Assembly: GCA_015178975.1 (NCBI GenBank) | Contig: WHVD01000252.1 | Coordinates: 1-64,000, forward strand | Origin: Hysterangium stoloniferum | Lineage: Eukaryota > Basidiomycota > Agaricomycetes > Hysterangiales > Hysterangiaceae | DNA: 64,000 bases | Direction: 5' to 3' | Part shown: positions 44,258 through 59,278 of the stretch, piece after piece | Layout: every line of letters starts with the position of its first letter | Numbering within the stretch: the first letter of the stretch is position 1 | Position numbers and translations under genes: made by a program | The notes under the pieces: generated by a model | What the model was told of the DNA's origin: nothing | Seen by the model: the letters and a program-made list of their open reading frames with translations, nothing else | Database searches by the model: none

Positions 44258-44632
44258 ATACAAGTCAGTCAGAAAATTGACTTATGTAGTTCTCCCCCAG
44301 TAACTTAATACAGTATTTATCTTACTCTATATTCCACCTCTTAAATCCCCTCATTGTCACCTTGGGCCCCATGGGCCTTTCCAACTCACCATCTGACCCA
44401 TCGACCTCCACAGGTTTCCTGTATCAACTCTCCAACCTCCTGACTTATTGACTGTTTGACAACTCGACCTATCGATCACTGGGACTCCCCAGGTTTCCTG
44501 TCTGCCTGTTCAAAATTGGACACTATGATCTTGCGAGGGTGCAGCCTATAAGCTGAAGCCAAGTCCTACCAGATTATCCACAGGTTTCTCCAGAAACCCT
44601 CCACTAAGCTCCACATGCACTGCTTAACATCT

Positions 44633-45387
44633 ATTCTGGTTATGCAAAAGAGTAGTGGTAACACAATAGAATTCTATTTGCTTGCCCAGATTCACAAATG
44701 AACATCAGAGATAGAGGTTTTTTGAGGTGATGAGGACCTGGTGGTTTGTCTTATTGAGATGAAAGAAGGGATACCAATGTGTTCTTCATTGTTGATCATT
44801 TTTGTTGATGTGCATCACATGGGAAATAATGTGTTGTGACAGTTTATGCATGGAGAGGGAATGTTTGCATTATCTTGTGCCACATTTCAAAGGGGGAGTG
44901 TTGGAAAGGAAGATCAAGGGACTGGAGTATTGAAACAGTTGAATAATGCTTTGCAGAACACCCTGTGAGTGTGTGATTGGAAAGTAAACACTAAGGAGAC
45001 TTTCCCCCATCCACAGCAGAGTATTCTACTGGGTGCTTATCTAAGCACATAAGAGTTACCAAACTAAGTAACTCACTAAATACTGCACCTACAGTGCTGG
45101 GAAAAATACTACAAATATGAGAAAAATATAGAGAGATATATAGGTAACATAATAGATATTAGAGCTGTAGTCTCATACTCTAACACAAAGGTCAGATAGC
45201 CTGAGTTGCAATGCATTCCAAGATGCAAGGCAAAGGCTGTTAGCCTTGTACTAGTTTATACAATACACAAGTGTAAGTACTGGTAGATATGTAAGTATAT
45301 ATATGCTGTTATAGATGTATTGCAATTATAGTTCTTGCCCATCTTACAGGCTTCCAAGCAGAACAAAATTATCTCTCGTGCATTACA
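44633..45387 (+). mobile_element. Ty1/copia-like remnant: internal 3' edge and LTR
   Basis: Decayed internal sequence ends in AAAGGGGGAG (polypurine tract). It is followed at about 44892 by an LTR, TGTTGGAAAGG to GTGCATTACA (about 45387). The same element end lies in the left arm at 15155-15700. It is old and broken. Confidence 0.55.
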
Positions 45388-46686
45388 GATAAAAGGCGAT
45401 AACAAGTCTTGCCTAGCTGCACCACCTAATTTAACGGTAGAATGCATCTAACAGTTGTAGTAATTGGATCCTTGCTAAGTGCGCAACGATGGGTCTTTCG
45501 AAACCCCGAGTAGGACTTCGTATTTGTATAATACAAGGATGTAGCTGCAAAGGAATTAACCTAAAACTTGGTGATTTTGGTAACATCGACTACAGCGGTG
45601 TACAAGCGAACTTCCTTGACAGCCGGCTGTTGAGGAACTGTCAAAGTCAATGCTGGTGGAACTATGAATACGAAGCACCAATCCTCTTGCTTTGGAAAGC
45701 CATGCTTAGCTGCATAGTTGATAGTCATACTCGATACATAGACGGGGCATTGGGCCCAGACGATCGTATTTCTGAAGGACTTCCTCTTCTAAAAGGTCGT
45801 ACAGAGATGCGCTGAGTGCAGACCATATTGATGAGCTTGCAGTTCAAGAACTAGGTCGGAGAACCTACGCTCGTTTGATCTCCCTTATGCTCCATGGATT
45901 CATAATGAAGAGGTAAGACGATGTTGTCTTGTGCAATCTGCGCCACCGCTTCTCGGTTGGGGAAGTGGTAAAGAAGACAACCAGCTGAGTGCCGACCGGA
46001 GTGAGCCTAGCTAGAGCTCCAGGGTCACTTTCCGAATCAACGAATACCCAGACTCGGGAGCTGGGGAGGAAATCTGTAAGTCCCCAGTCAGCAGGCAGTT
46101 CATAGGCACCCTCCTCCACGAAGAGGGTGTACTTGTCATCATGGAGCCATAAAAACGGCCGCTTCTCAGAGGCACAGCGACGTGCAGCGTAAACCTGCCA
46201 AAAGGTTTTCCCTTTTTCAAGGATGAGGATAGCAACAAGAGACTATCACCGTATGCCTCACCTATTCCAGGTTGCCCGGTAATCACGAAACTTGGGGGCC
46301 GCCCGCCAAAGTAGCGACCAGGCTTGTGTGTAATCGTCTCTTCATATTGCCGCTGACAAGCGTCGAAAATGCGAATGTACTCCACGGACCCAGATAAATT
46401 GTTGGGTGAATCCCTCGATGCCAATCACGAGAGAATAGCAGCCAGGGAGGATGTCAACTTCTCCATCATCGTCCACGTCCATTTCGAGCTCATTCAATGC
46501 GCCTTGACCGTCCGCTTTGCTCCATGCATCACTCTCATCCTTCATACTCGTGCCCCAGAACTTGGTATGAAACTGTGCGAGAGGTTCATCCAGAGCTAAT
46601 TTAACCCAAGATGCTGCAGCGAGAGCTTTGACGATAGAGGCGAGGCTGGATGGTCCTGACATGGAAGAAAGGTCGATGTGACTAAA
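44640..46686 (-). repeat. Inverted duplication 2, right arm
   Basis: Reverse complement of 12843-15610. It ends 22 bases before the Crinkler ATG, so the upstream regions of the two copies are unrelated. Confidence 0.85.
45561..46662 (-). pseudogene. Crinkler-type gene, copy 2, broken and shorter
   Basis: Same start (MSGPSSLASIVKALAAASWV) and P-loop-like region as copy 1, and the same C-terminal tail, but much shorter overall. Treated as a toxin-like fossil with several breaks. It lies 360 bases upstream of SVF1, on the opposite strand. Confidence 0.6.
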
Positions 46687-47024
46687 TCTGGCCGGGTACA
46701 GTGACTTCCTGAACGAGATGCTTGCACACCAAAGGGGCGATATTTTGTGCTCCGCATCCACATGTCTAAATGGTGACGTCAGTTGTGTAAATGCCTTGAT
46801 AATTGCCACGGCGAAGTTGCCAGGCCCTCTTGAAGCATTTTTGTTTTTGTGTTGAATTCTGTCAGCGTGTTGTTCGCCAACGATGCATAACGTTATTTAA
46901 CAAGGGCGACATGAAATTGAAGATCCCGGATCATGTGTGACATTCTGTGACGAACACAACGTACTTATATTTGTCGGTTGGTGTCAACTTTCAAGTAATA
47001 ACCGCCTGTTGACCGCATTACACA
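46687..47024. other. Upstream region of SVF1
   Basis: 338 bases between the inverted duplication and the SVF1 start. It includes TTATATTTG near 46969 as the only TATA-like sequence. No gene is seen. Confidence 0.4.
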
Positions 47025-48495
47025 ATGTTCTCTTCAATCTTTTCGTGAGTCTAATTATATACTATATACATGGTTTTCATACCATGTATTACGTGAAACA
47101 GTGTATCAAGTCCGAATCCTGGCGCGCCGACTTTTCACCCAGTGACCTCCGCATTTACGCCTGATCAGTTTTTTGGCGAACTCGAGCCCAAGGACACAGA
47201 ATGGACCTGTGCTGGGGGCTTTGTCACGGAGACGCAGACATTCTATAATGTCCTACAGGATGGGAAATTTGTTATGTGTCAAGTTATCTATTCATCGATT
47301 GGGTAAAGTATTGTCATTTTCATTTTGTGGACACTGACATCATCGACGTTTTATTGAAGCGTATGGATCCCGACTATCCAATTTACATTCAACATGTACG
47401 ACCCGGAGACGAAGGAGCGAACGTGGCGGTCAGTCAATGTTTCTGGCTTTGTCACGCCGCCTCCGCCGTCGGGTGGTGTAACGTATGACAAACGTTCCTC
47501 CAAAGCGAAGGAGTTTTCCATCATCCACAAGGATGGTGACAAGGCAAAAAATGTTGCCGAATCGTATCAGATAACCGCCAATCTCGATAACGATGTTCAA
47601 ATCACTCTCGTCGTTTCTCGTCCGTGGACTGTCCCAGGCTTTAAACTGGGCAAAGGACCAGAAGGCGGTTTCTCAAATTTTGGCTCCGATCCGGCGAAGA
47701 GGGAAGGATACGTCGTGCACAGATTCTGGCCTAGGACTGGGGCTTCTGGCCACATTGTGTACAAGGGCCAGGCCATAACTGTCGATGGTCCCGGCATGTT
47801 CGTCCATGCTATTCAGGGAATGCGACCTAACCTGGTCGCCTCGCGATGGAATTTCGGAAATTTCCAGAGCAACGAGCATGGAGGCGTTTCGGCCATCCAG
47901 ATGGAATTTACGACTCTTGGCCAGTTTGGAGTTAAAGGTGCTGGCTCAGGAGGTGTCAAGGTCAACGTCGGCTCCTTAGTTGTTGGAGGAAATCTCGTCA
48001 CTGTAACGGGTGAGACTACCTTGCCTGATGACGCTGTGAGCGAGGATGCGCCAGTCAAGTCGAGGGTCACGCATCTGGGCACAGCCGTCGATCCTGAGAC
48101 AAAGTACAGCCCGCCTAGCCGCCTGGTGTTCGAGTGGAAAGGCCCTGTTATTTCGGATCCCAAGAGTGTCGTCTCAGCGACGCTGGATGTAGATGTTGGA
48201 ACATCAGATTCTCCAAAAGGTCTCGTGGAGAAGGTGGATGTGCTTGCAGAGATTCCTAGGGTGGTCAAGGCGGTTATTAATTATGTCGCTGGGACCAAGC
48301 CGTACATCTACCAGGTAAATAATATGCTCCTCCGCTATCGTTACCCGCAAAGCTTATCATAATGCCCAGTGGTTGAATCCAGCTACATTGGTTATTACTG
48401 CCCCTGTATCTCTGATATCCGGCGGAGATAACAACGAAACTCAGAGTGTCTCTGTGCAGGGTAGCTTGTATAACGAAGCGACTTTCATCTCTTAG
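47025..48495 (+). CDS. SVF1: Svf1-like survival factor
   Basis: Exons 47025-47044, 47111-47302, 47360-48314 and 48370-48495 join in frame to about 430 residues. The start MFSSIFSSPNPGAPTF and the segments TEWTCAGGFVTETQTFYNVL, MCQVIYSSIG, GFKLGKGPEGGFSNFG, GPGMFVHAIQGMRPNLVASR and NFQSNEHGGVSAIQMEFTT are the classic Svf1 lipocalin-like core; the tail ends GSLYNEATFIS. In yeast Svf1 binds ceramides and moves them from ER to Golgi, and it is needed for survival of oxidative and cold stress. All four exons look intact. The introns are 55-66 bases with GT-AG ends. A damaged copy of the intron 2/exon 3 region is at 7.5 kb. Confidence 0.9.
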
Positions 48496-48727
48496 ACTCC
48501 CAAGTCAAGGACTTTTATCTTACGTCCCTACATTGCTACATTGTCTATTCCGCGTGTAATAGTAATAAAAAAACCACAGCGCAGTGACAATAGGGTCTGA
48601 TCCTGTCATTAACAGGATTAGTGATACACGTCCGCCGCAGCAATTCCACCGGTCTGAGTCTGAAATGCAAACGAGACATGCTATATATAGCCACTGCAGC
48701 AGCCGTTGTAAGCTATGGTTTTACGCT

Positions 48728-50642
48728 ATGTTGCGCGTTTCGAATAAGTCACTATTTCATGCTCGTAATATCGCTCTTGCAAATTCTGTGTTAGGCGTTT
48801 CTGCGGTGCGGGCCTTGCCACCATCCTTCCGCACTTATCTTCACGTTGCAGCGTCCACTTGCGATCATAGGATCACAACAAGGGAGTTGGGGGGACCGCA
48901 GCTGGCTGCGCGACAGCGACAGACTGTTTCGCAAAAAAATCAACTGATTTTATCATGGAGGGGATTCCATACGTCGAGGCCGAACCTCGGTTGGCCGATC
49001 TTATTTGTGGGCGCGTTGAAGGTGTGTTGGGGTTTTGGCAATCAAGGAGCGATATTGATTGATCTATCCTATATAGTCGACTGTTGTGCTTAACTGCTTG
49101 CAAATGATAACCCGAATTGCCCTGACGTTGGTACCAATGGCTATTCTGCGTAAACATATTGGTTATAAGTGGATCAAGAAGCTAGACCGACATCCGAATA
49201 AATTTCCAGAGTTTGAGAAGATGCGGCCTAAATTTTTGCAAAGAATCCGGACAAGTTCTATCATCATAAGGTTTCTTTTATTGGGCCCTTTAAGCTTGTT
49301 CGGACTCGTTATATTTGCTAGTTTGGAACGAACACCTATTACTGGCAGGTACGTCGTTCTGATTTACGACTTCTCGAAACTTATAAAACATTTAGAATGC
49401 GTCTTATGGTTATTTCGCCGGATGAAGAGGAGACAATTGCTCGTGACCTATCCGGTCCTGGCTGGTTTGAAGCCGTCCGCGATATTCTAGCAACACAACG
49501 AGAATCCCCCCAGTTCATACCCTCCACAGACTGGCGATACAAATGGGCGGAGAGAACATTACGACGCTTGGAAAGCATTGTGCCCGCTCTTCAAGATGAA
49601 AAATTAATGCGCCAGGCTTGGCTTGCGCGAGACATCAATGACCCACCATTCCCACCGCCGCTCGACTACCCTTTACTTCCGCGACCGCGCGCATCTCAGC
49701 GAATTCATTATCTCGAGCCTCCAGATTTCGAATCTGAACACGACCATAAACATGCTGCGATGGGTCTTCCTCCACACAGCGTATTGGGTCCGCCATATTC
49801 TCTGCTTATCACTAATGAACCTAATCAGAGTAATGCCTTTTCATATGGATTCGGACCTGGTGGGAGTGGGGGTGTGGTGATTTTCTCAGGGTTTCTTGAT
49901 GAGATTCTACGGAGTACGCCGTCAAAGGAGCAACCTACCTCATCATCATCATCGCAATCATTTACATATCTGCGCTCGTTGTTTATTCCTCAGCAAAATC
50001 ACACTGCTCCAATACCGACTCCTGAGCAAGATTTGCAGCTTGCAATCCTTATGGCACATGAACTAGCGCATCTCCTATTATCTCACCACCTGGAAACGCT
50101 TTCCTCAGCAACTTTCTTTGTCCCTACCCTATTATCTCTCGTCACAGATGTGTTCCGCACTCTTTTATTCCCTATCACGATGGTTGGCGGACCTTTCCTA
50201 AATGACGCCCTGGAGCAGGTCGGGGAAGTTGGCAAACGAGAGTTTGGTACCATCGCCGACTCATGTTCGAGTCACCATATGGAGCTAGAGGCAGACGTCG
50301 TATCTATTAGGTAGGTTGGCATGTCGGCTTAATGGACCTCCTTAATAACGTCACTTCAGGCTCCTAGCCCTTGCAGGATGGGATCCACGAGCTGCCGTCC
50401 GCTTTTGGGAGTCCAAAGTTAGCGTGCCTTTAACAGAGGAAATGCGGAAGCAAGCTGTGCAGACGCAGTTACCAGGTGTTCTTCCTGGCGCTCTTTGGGT
50501 GTCCCAAGATGGAGGCGTTCATAGTTCCAGTCATCCCGTGGATGCGGTCAGAGTTGAAAAGATGAGGGAGGAGCTGGAAAGATGGCACACGGAAAAACGC
50601 CGCTATCTTGCTAAAATGGCTGCGTCTGAGCCGAATTCGTGA
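48728..50642 (+). CDS. OMA1: OMA1-like mitochondrial metallopeptidase (M48)
   Basis: Exons 48728-49021, 49077-49348, 49396-50310 and 50360-50642 give about 587 residues. The N terminus is Arg-rich with RGFHTSRP, a likely mitochondrial presequence. Hydrophobic stretches (IRFLLLGPLSLFGLVIFASL near residue 160-180) fit inner-membrane anchoring. The zinc site HELAH is at about residues 410-414 and the third ligand is in MELEADVVSIR. OMA1 cleaves OPA1/Mgm1-type and other inner-membrane proteins during stress. It starts 232 bases after SVF1. No disabling change is seen. The start was chosen because it gives the presequence in frame. Confidence 0.88.
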
Positions 50643-50972
50643 CCTGGAGGAGCTGGATACTAAGAATACTTGACTCTGAGGAATATCTTGATTGATCTAC
50701 TTCATTTACTGATACGCTGTGTCCTGATTTATGCGGCGCTCTTCGCTGTAAGTATATGCTATTATCTGGAAACCTTTACCCACACTCCTGTGTTACGCAA
50801 TACCGTGTTTGCTTTTTCTTTGGATTCAATTGTCTGTAACAACACGATATGTACTGTCGTTCTTTGATAATGTTAATATCCCGTATTCTTTAAATCGGGT
50901 ATCTTTCTAGCTCGACTGTCAAGTACAACTGTCAAATGATGTGATGTCATTGCTCCGCTTTAATGTCAGTGG
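50643..50972. other. Intergenic, OMA1 to SelO
   Basis: 330 bases with no supported gene. It should hold the OMA1 3' end and the SelO promoter. Confidence 0.5.
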
Positions 50973-53705
<2,733 letters not shown>

Positions 53706-55546
53706 TTTGCGTGTTTATAGATGCATTGGATGTACATGGAGGAAGTATGTACAGGAAAATATGTATAGAACTGATGATATGACTATGACGGTGCCGGCTT
53801 AGAGAGCTATCGAGTGAGATTACTTCAGTTGGATATGATGTATACATGGCCGTATGTCAATATGCCAATGGATATATTTAGGATAACAAACACTAGTCCA
53901 GAGCGTTCAAGTTGCAGAATAATGTGCAATCTGCCGGTTGTGGGCTTCGTGGAAAATCTGAAGGTGTCGCCCCTCAGCACGAGATATGATAACCTGACCA
54001 TAGACATGTCCCACCACAAAGTAGCTCTAAGTTAGATCCGTGGCTCTTATTGTTGAATTTTAGGCTCTTGCACTATCTTGAACAAATGGCTACTCCACAC
54101 CGTACACGGTTACACCAAGCCGCATTATCCCCTGTCAAATATACCACGCCTTGCTACCATCATCTCTACGTAATTTAGACATTTTACTATTTAGTCTCAA
54201 ATGTTCAAGACCCATACCTCAGTCGAGTCACTATTTGTGTCGACTGCGTATTTCTTACACTTATTTTGAATTGTGATTAAACCCAGGTGTTCCGAGCTCG
54301 AGGCTTCGGCATAAATCAGGAGGAAGATCCCGGAAATTACTCACATGTCCCAGGGAATAGGTCTTCAAAATCCTGGATTGTGTCTATGACCGTTCATGCT
54401 CTACAGTGTATAGTGAGCGATCTAAACACCAGGCTAGGGGTCCATTTTCACCTTCCAACATAGACTTTCTGAGAGAGAGAGGTTTTATTAGTGCTAATAT
54501 TCGCGGTTGAACACTCGTCTGCTTTTGAGAATCATCGTAGCAACTGGTTGGGATCCTTCCCCTTCCAAGGCACTTCTACGTCAGGTACTCTGGTATTGTG
54601 CATTCATGTATCTGAAATTTTTTTGAAATCAGGATGCTATCTCATTGCATGTTCTGACATAGTGTGTCGGTAAATATTCACGCAGCCTGAGTTGGTTCGA
54701 TTAAGATTTTCCGGGACAACCGGTGTTGTGAGCATGTAATAATGACTTGGGCAACATCAGGGATTTGGGAATGTCTGTAGTTCCCCTGCTAGCACTGCTT
54801 ATCCACCAACTTAGCTCGCGCTAACTGCACCACGCATCAGTGGAGGACGAGAGGACGGGGTCATGCTTTGGTGAGAGGTGGATGGGGTGATTTGACGCGC
54901 GATTGAAAGTTTGACCTTTATAACACATAAGGACAGCACTGAAATCCAGATGTAAAGACGGAATGAATGGTCGAGGTAAGTGAGATAATTAATTCATTCA
55001 TGATGCCATAGTGGATAGTTATTGATAGTTTTATTGAATTGTTGTGTGATTGGGCTGGTACAGCAAATGTTAGAATGTCATGTAAAAATTCAAAGGGTGA
55101 GTAGATGAAGCAACACATAAGAAATTTTTAATGCATGAACAACTGATACGTTAACCAAAATCTCGGGAATGGGGAAAATCCAAATCGCCGGATTGGGTTA
55201 AGACTCATATGTAAACATTTGGTCAAAGGCAAATCAGCCTCGGCGGTTTGAAGTGCTGGGGTAACGTCATCCCTCGACAGGAAGAATACTTTGACGAGGG
55301 TAGGTATATCCTGACTGGTTCTGCCGATAGGCATGTATTTACAGAAAACAAATCTAGACCGGAAAAGACTTGGAGGAGCTTGACGTTGACACCAGGAAGG
55401 AGCGTAGAGACTGAAGTTCTAAGCGGTCTGTGAATTTCAGTGCAATTGTTCATTTAACTTGCATTTTTACAGGTAAGTTGCCTACGAAGTACAGAAGATG
55501 TAATATCGGTAGAGACAATTTGCATGTACGACGGCATAGCGATATA
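53706..55546. other. Intergenic region
   Basis: 1.8 kb without a convincing gene. At about 55365-55430 the string GAGGAGCTTGAC...AGGAAGGAGCGTAGAGACTG resembles the last exon of SelO (EELDTEVREERRY) and could be a remnant of it. This rests on one short match. Confidence 0.4.
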
Positions 55547-57174
55547 TCACAGGGCCGCTTTAGAGATGGTACTTTGTGAAATAACACCCTGCTTTACAAG
55601 AACCAGCTTCTCCCTCATTGACAGCCCGAGTTCGGTCAAAATCTCCTCATTGTGGGTGCCAGGTTGTATTTTTAGCCATGTGTTCAATGATCGCGCATCT
55701 CCATTTGGAACTGGATCTCGCGCAGGTGTACGTGACAAATGTGGGTGGGGCTGTGGGATGGGTGAACATGTGACGGTATGCACTGCGGCTTCGGAAGGTG
55801 TGAGCACCGGTACCGCACAAGCATCCCGACCTACATAGCAATGGTGTCAAAATACCGCAGTAGGTCTACGGATAAAAGTTCACCATCAAAAACAGCAGTC
55901 CATTCATCACGGGTCTTTGTCAAGAATCCAGCTTCAAGAAAAGTTCGAAGATCAGACCATTCTTTACGGTCAGACTGCTTCTCGGGACGAGGGACCCAAG
56001 TCGATCCGCGCTTTAAGCCTGGTACGTCATGCGTATAGGGCAGACAGGCCAAAAATGTTGTTAAAAATAACTTGTAATACTGGGGTTCTGCTGCTGCCAC
56101 AGTGAACCATTTGCCATCTCGACAGCGATAAACACCGTAGTATGGCGCGCCCCCATCTGCAACATTGGAGCCAGTGTCTTTTGAAAACAGCGGAGAGTGC
56201 ACGGTTTTATGTATTAGAGCGAATGATGATACGTATCGTGTTCCTGAGACCTAGGATATGCGAGTAAGCCAACGGCTGCGCAAAGGTTGCGATATATATG
56301 ATTATTCACCATGTCACTTTCGACAATCTGGCCCAGCCCGCTGTGGGACCTTTCTAACATGGCGAGCAAAACACCGTTAGCTGCCACCAGTCCACCGCCT
56401 GCCATACCCCCTAGTAAAGTTAATGGGAATGACGGACGTCCTGTTTCATCAGAAGGTGGCATCATCTAAACGAACATTACTATTGTCCTACTTCTCGAAT
56501 GTTTTATGCGACGCACGGAAAGTATACCACTGATGGCTAGATAGTTCAAGTCATGCCCTATATCCTAATGGTGTTAAATCTGTGTTCTTATCGTGAACCT
56601 TTGTCATTCGCTTTCAACGCACCGGCCATATCTTTATGGTGTCCACTTCGTGAGAAACTGATACCCAACCACATTAGCAGAAATTTGCAACCACAGTTAC
56701 ATAGAGAAATCACCCAACAATACGGGTATAGATTAACTTCTTATTGAGCCCATCCCTTCCAAGAAATACCTCAGGACCCAACCCCAGCTTTTCGAGTACA
56801 CCAGGACGAAACGGGTCGATGAGAACGTCGGCTTCAGCTAGAAGTTTCTTCACTACTTCCAGTCCATCCTTGTGCTTGAAATTGATAGCCAAAGACCGTT
56901 TGCCGCGAGCTAGAACGTCGCAGTAAGCTGCTTGGTCTGACCTATCAATGCGAATGACAGAGGCTCCCCAATCAGCCAATATGAGACCTATATTTTTTGT
57001 GAATCGACTAATAAGTCGAGAGAAATGGATTTAGAGAAATACCACAAAATGGTCCTGGAGCGACACCAGCAAACTAGACGAATTTCCATGAGCTTTTAAG
57101 TAGATCAAAGATAGAACTGCGTTTACCTCGACTACTTTAACGCCAGAAAGTGGAAACTCTAGTGAGGGGGGCAT
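55547..57174 (-). pseudogene. Alpha-methylacyl-CoA racemase family (CoA-transferase III), copy 1, probably inactive
   Basis: Minus-strand exons parallel those of the plus copy at 59279: MPPSLEFPLSGVKVVE, then [66 protein letters not shown] and an end at 55547. Two defects stand out. The residue expected to be the catalytic Asp (DFAGGG in the plus copy) is Gly in LLGGMAGGG. The splice donor after exon 6 reads ATAATC where the plus copy has GTAATC, which leaves the next exon out of frame. It may be a pseudogene or a non-catalytic homologue. The family moves or racemises 2-methylacyl-CoA in peroxisomes or mitochondria. Confidence 0.75.
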
Positions 57175-59278
57175 CTTACAGCTCCAAGTACAAGTTGCTT
57201 GAAAACGGGACTACACCCTATGTATACTGTGCCAGCACAGTGTCAACGTTTGACGTGCCTGGAACGACTATCTGTCAGTGTCAAGTGCTATTCAATCAAT
57301 TACGGCTGATGCGTCTATACATTGTATCCCAGATAATCCAATTCATGTTGCCGATTTACATAGACATAATAGCGTGGCCGTTTCATCCAATCCTCGTTTC
57401 CTCACGGCCAGACATACGGTTTGACAGAGTGTCCCTTGCGCCTAAATACTCTAAGGCAAACGTATCAAGTTGGAGAGTCTCGGGTCATGAGCCCCTCGTG
57501 CGGTGATGTGTCGTCGTGTCCCCACTTTTTTTGTTGTCGTGCCTCGTGCCACCTCGTGGTACGAGCACAGCTTCCACCCATTATTTAAAGAGGAAACCAT
57601 CCTTTTAGCTCCTCAGTCGGTGTTCTTGCCCTTCCGAGCGACGACAGTTCGGGGATTAATTACTCCGCGTCAATATAGTAATCTGCCGTGAAACCATTCC
57701 AGCCTTTTGCCAGTGGCAAATTCTTCTCCTCAATTCATTAGAACTAAAAATGCCTGGCAATACTTTAAGCACTTGAGTTCGATGTCCGGTTTCTGCAATG
57801 GAAGGTTCCTGCACCTGCTTGGCATCTACAGAAGCTTACCATCGTATTTTAAGTTTATCAGCTATAATAATTCAAGAGAAATAAAACAGTTGATCTGGTC
57901 GGATTCCGGTGTTTTTAAATGTAGCAATCTTTTTTTTTGTGGAGAAAAAAATAGCTTATTGTCCGCTAGGGCTGCGCCCTATGGTCGACTTTACATATAC
58001 AGTGTTTCACTACGTAAGTTACTGTAAATATGTTCTTTCTTCGCACCGGCCAGAAGGCGTACGAGTGTCGGGGAGTGATATCTAATTGACGCAACGTGCA
58101 CGCCATTCCGAACTTTCTTTCTTTTCTTTTCTTATCTTCTGATGGAGCATGTGTAATACTGAACTGCTGACAACGCTAGCTCCCGCTATTTGCTATAGAA
58201 TATTCGGACAGAAGCATATTACCTGCCTAGATACGGTAGTTGGCGAGACGCCTTTCAAAATTGACTATCATGATTGTATTCACCTGGATGTAAAAATAAT
58301 ACAGTGTCGGGTGTGATCAGTTAGAGGAACCGGATGTGCCGATGCATGCAGTAGACAATCCTGGTCGAAGTGTTTGGTGTTTAGCTCGGTTGTTTGATGT
58401 ACTGTTACTTAACAATCTTTGCCAACCTGCCGGGGTGGGGGATGGTGCATCGAAGTCCCTGGATTTGTCTTTCTTAGAGACAGTCAATTTCCAAGAGCAT
58501 TTCAATCACCATGGGGGGACTCTAGATAATGGAAGTCGCGTGGTGTACAGTGAGGCGGTACGGCGAGCAGTGTCCAAATATAGTTCAAACCCGACCTGTT
58601 GTACACTGTGTATTCGTGCCATCAAACAGCGAAGTGGCGTTGGCACGCAAGTCTTACTATTGGCATAACCGTATACATTCCAGCTTTGACCACGAGTTCA
58701 AGTACTAAACAGCCCCGATATACGACTTGGTGAAATGATAAAATAAGATATAAGTCATACCTATCATCTGCATAACCTTGGCCCATTCTACGTCGAATAA
58801 CTCTGCTTGTCGTTGAGTTATGTTCGAAGCTAGAGCCTGAATGCGTTGTCGATTTGTCTAGTTTCTCCAACAACAAGGAACGTGTATACCATCTGAACGA
58901 AAGTGATGAGCGATGGTGGTATCTGCATGCTAGACAGCAATCTCTCGAAGCGTTTTGTTCCCATTAATGTCTACAGCAGCAAAGAGAAGCTAGATTAGAT
59001 TGAATGCACTAAAATCACATAGACATATCATTACTTGTGCGCGAGTTCGAACACCTAAATTAAATAAAAAGAGCCTGCCAGCGGATCACGCGCTGGTTAA
59101 ATTTCATGTTATTTATTCATGGCCGGACATTAAAGTGAAGCTACATTAAGGATCGTGTGTCTGGTAACATTCACCTGGTAGATGTATCTGCAGCTGTAAT
59201 TGGTTCACTTGATAGGAACGACTGTTACATAAACGTGACACCGTTGCTAAATTAGCAGCGTTGTCATTCAACTGTAAG
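57175..59278. other. Divergent intergenic region between the two racemase copies
   Basis: 2.1 kb. A 110-codon plus-strand frame (58336-58668) and others are unrecognised. Promoters for both divergent genes are expected here, but none is clear. Confidence 0.4.

Larger units (their letters stand above)
42339..44629 (+). repeat. Plus-oriented Ty3-like LTR (family C), interrupted by another LTR
   Basis: Own sequence 42339-42779 and 44263-44629, ending CTGCTTAACA. The first about 33 bases of the LTR are missing on this side because element 2 inserted there (probable CCCAT duplication). It contains the shared LTR block at 44535-44566. Confidence 0.7.

Noticed and set aside
54473-55450. Possible small genes downstream of SelO
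   Set aside because: Frames of about 60-85 codons without recognisable features; one short stretch resembles the SelO last exon but is too short to call a gene.
57150-58668. Several 60-118-codon frames between the racemase copies
   Set aside because: No recognisable domains, no consistent introns, and lengths expected by chance.
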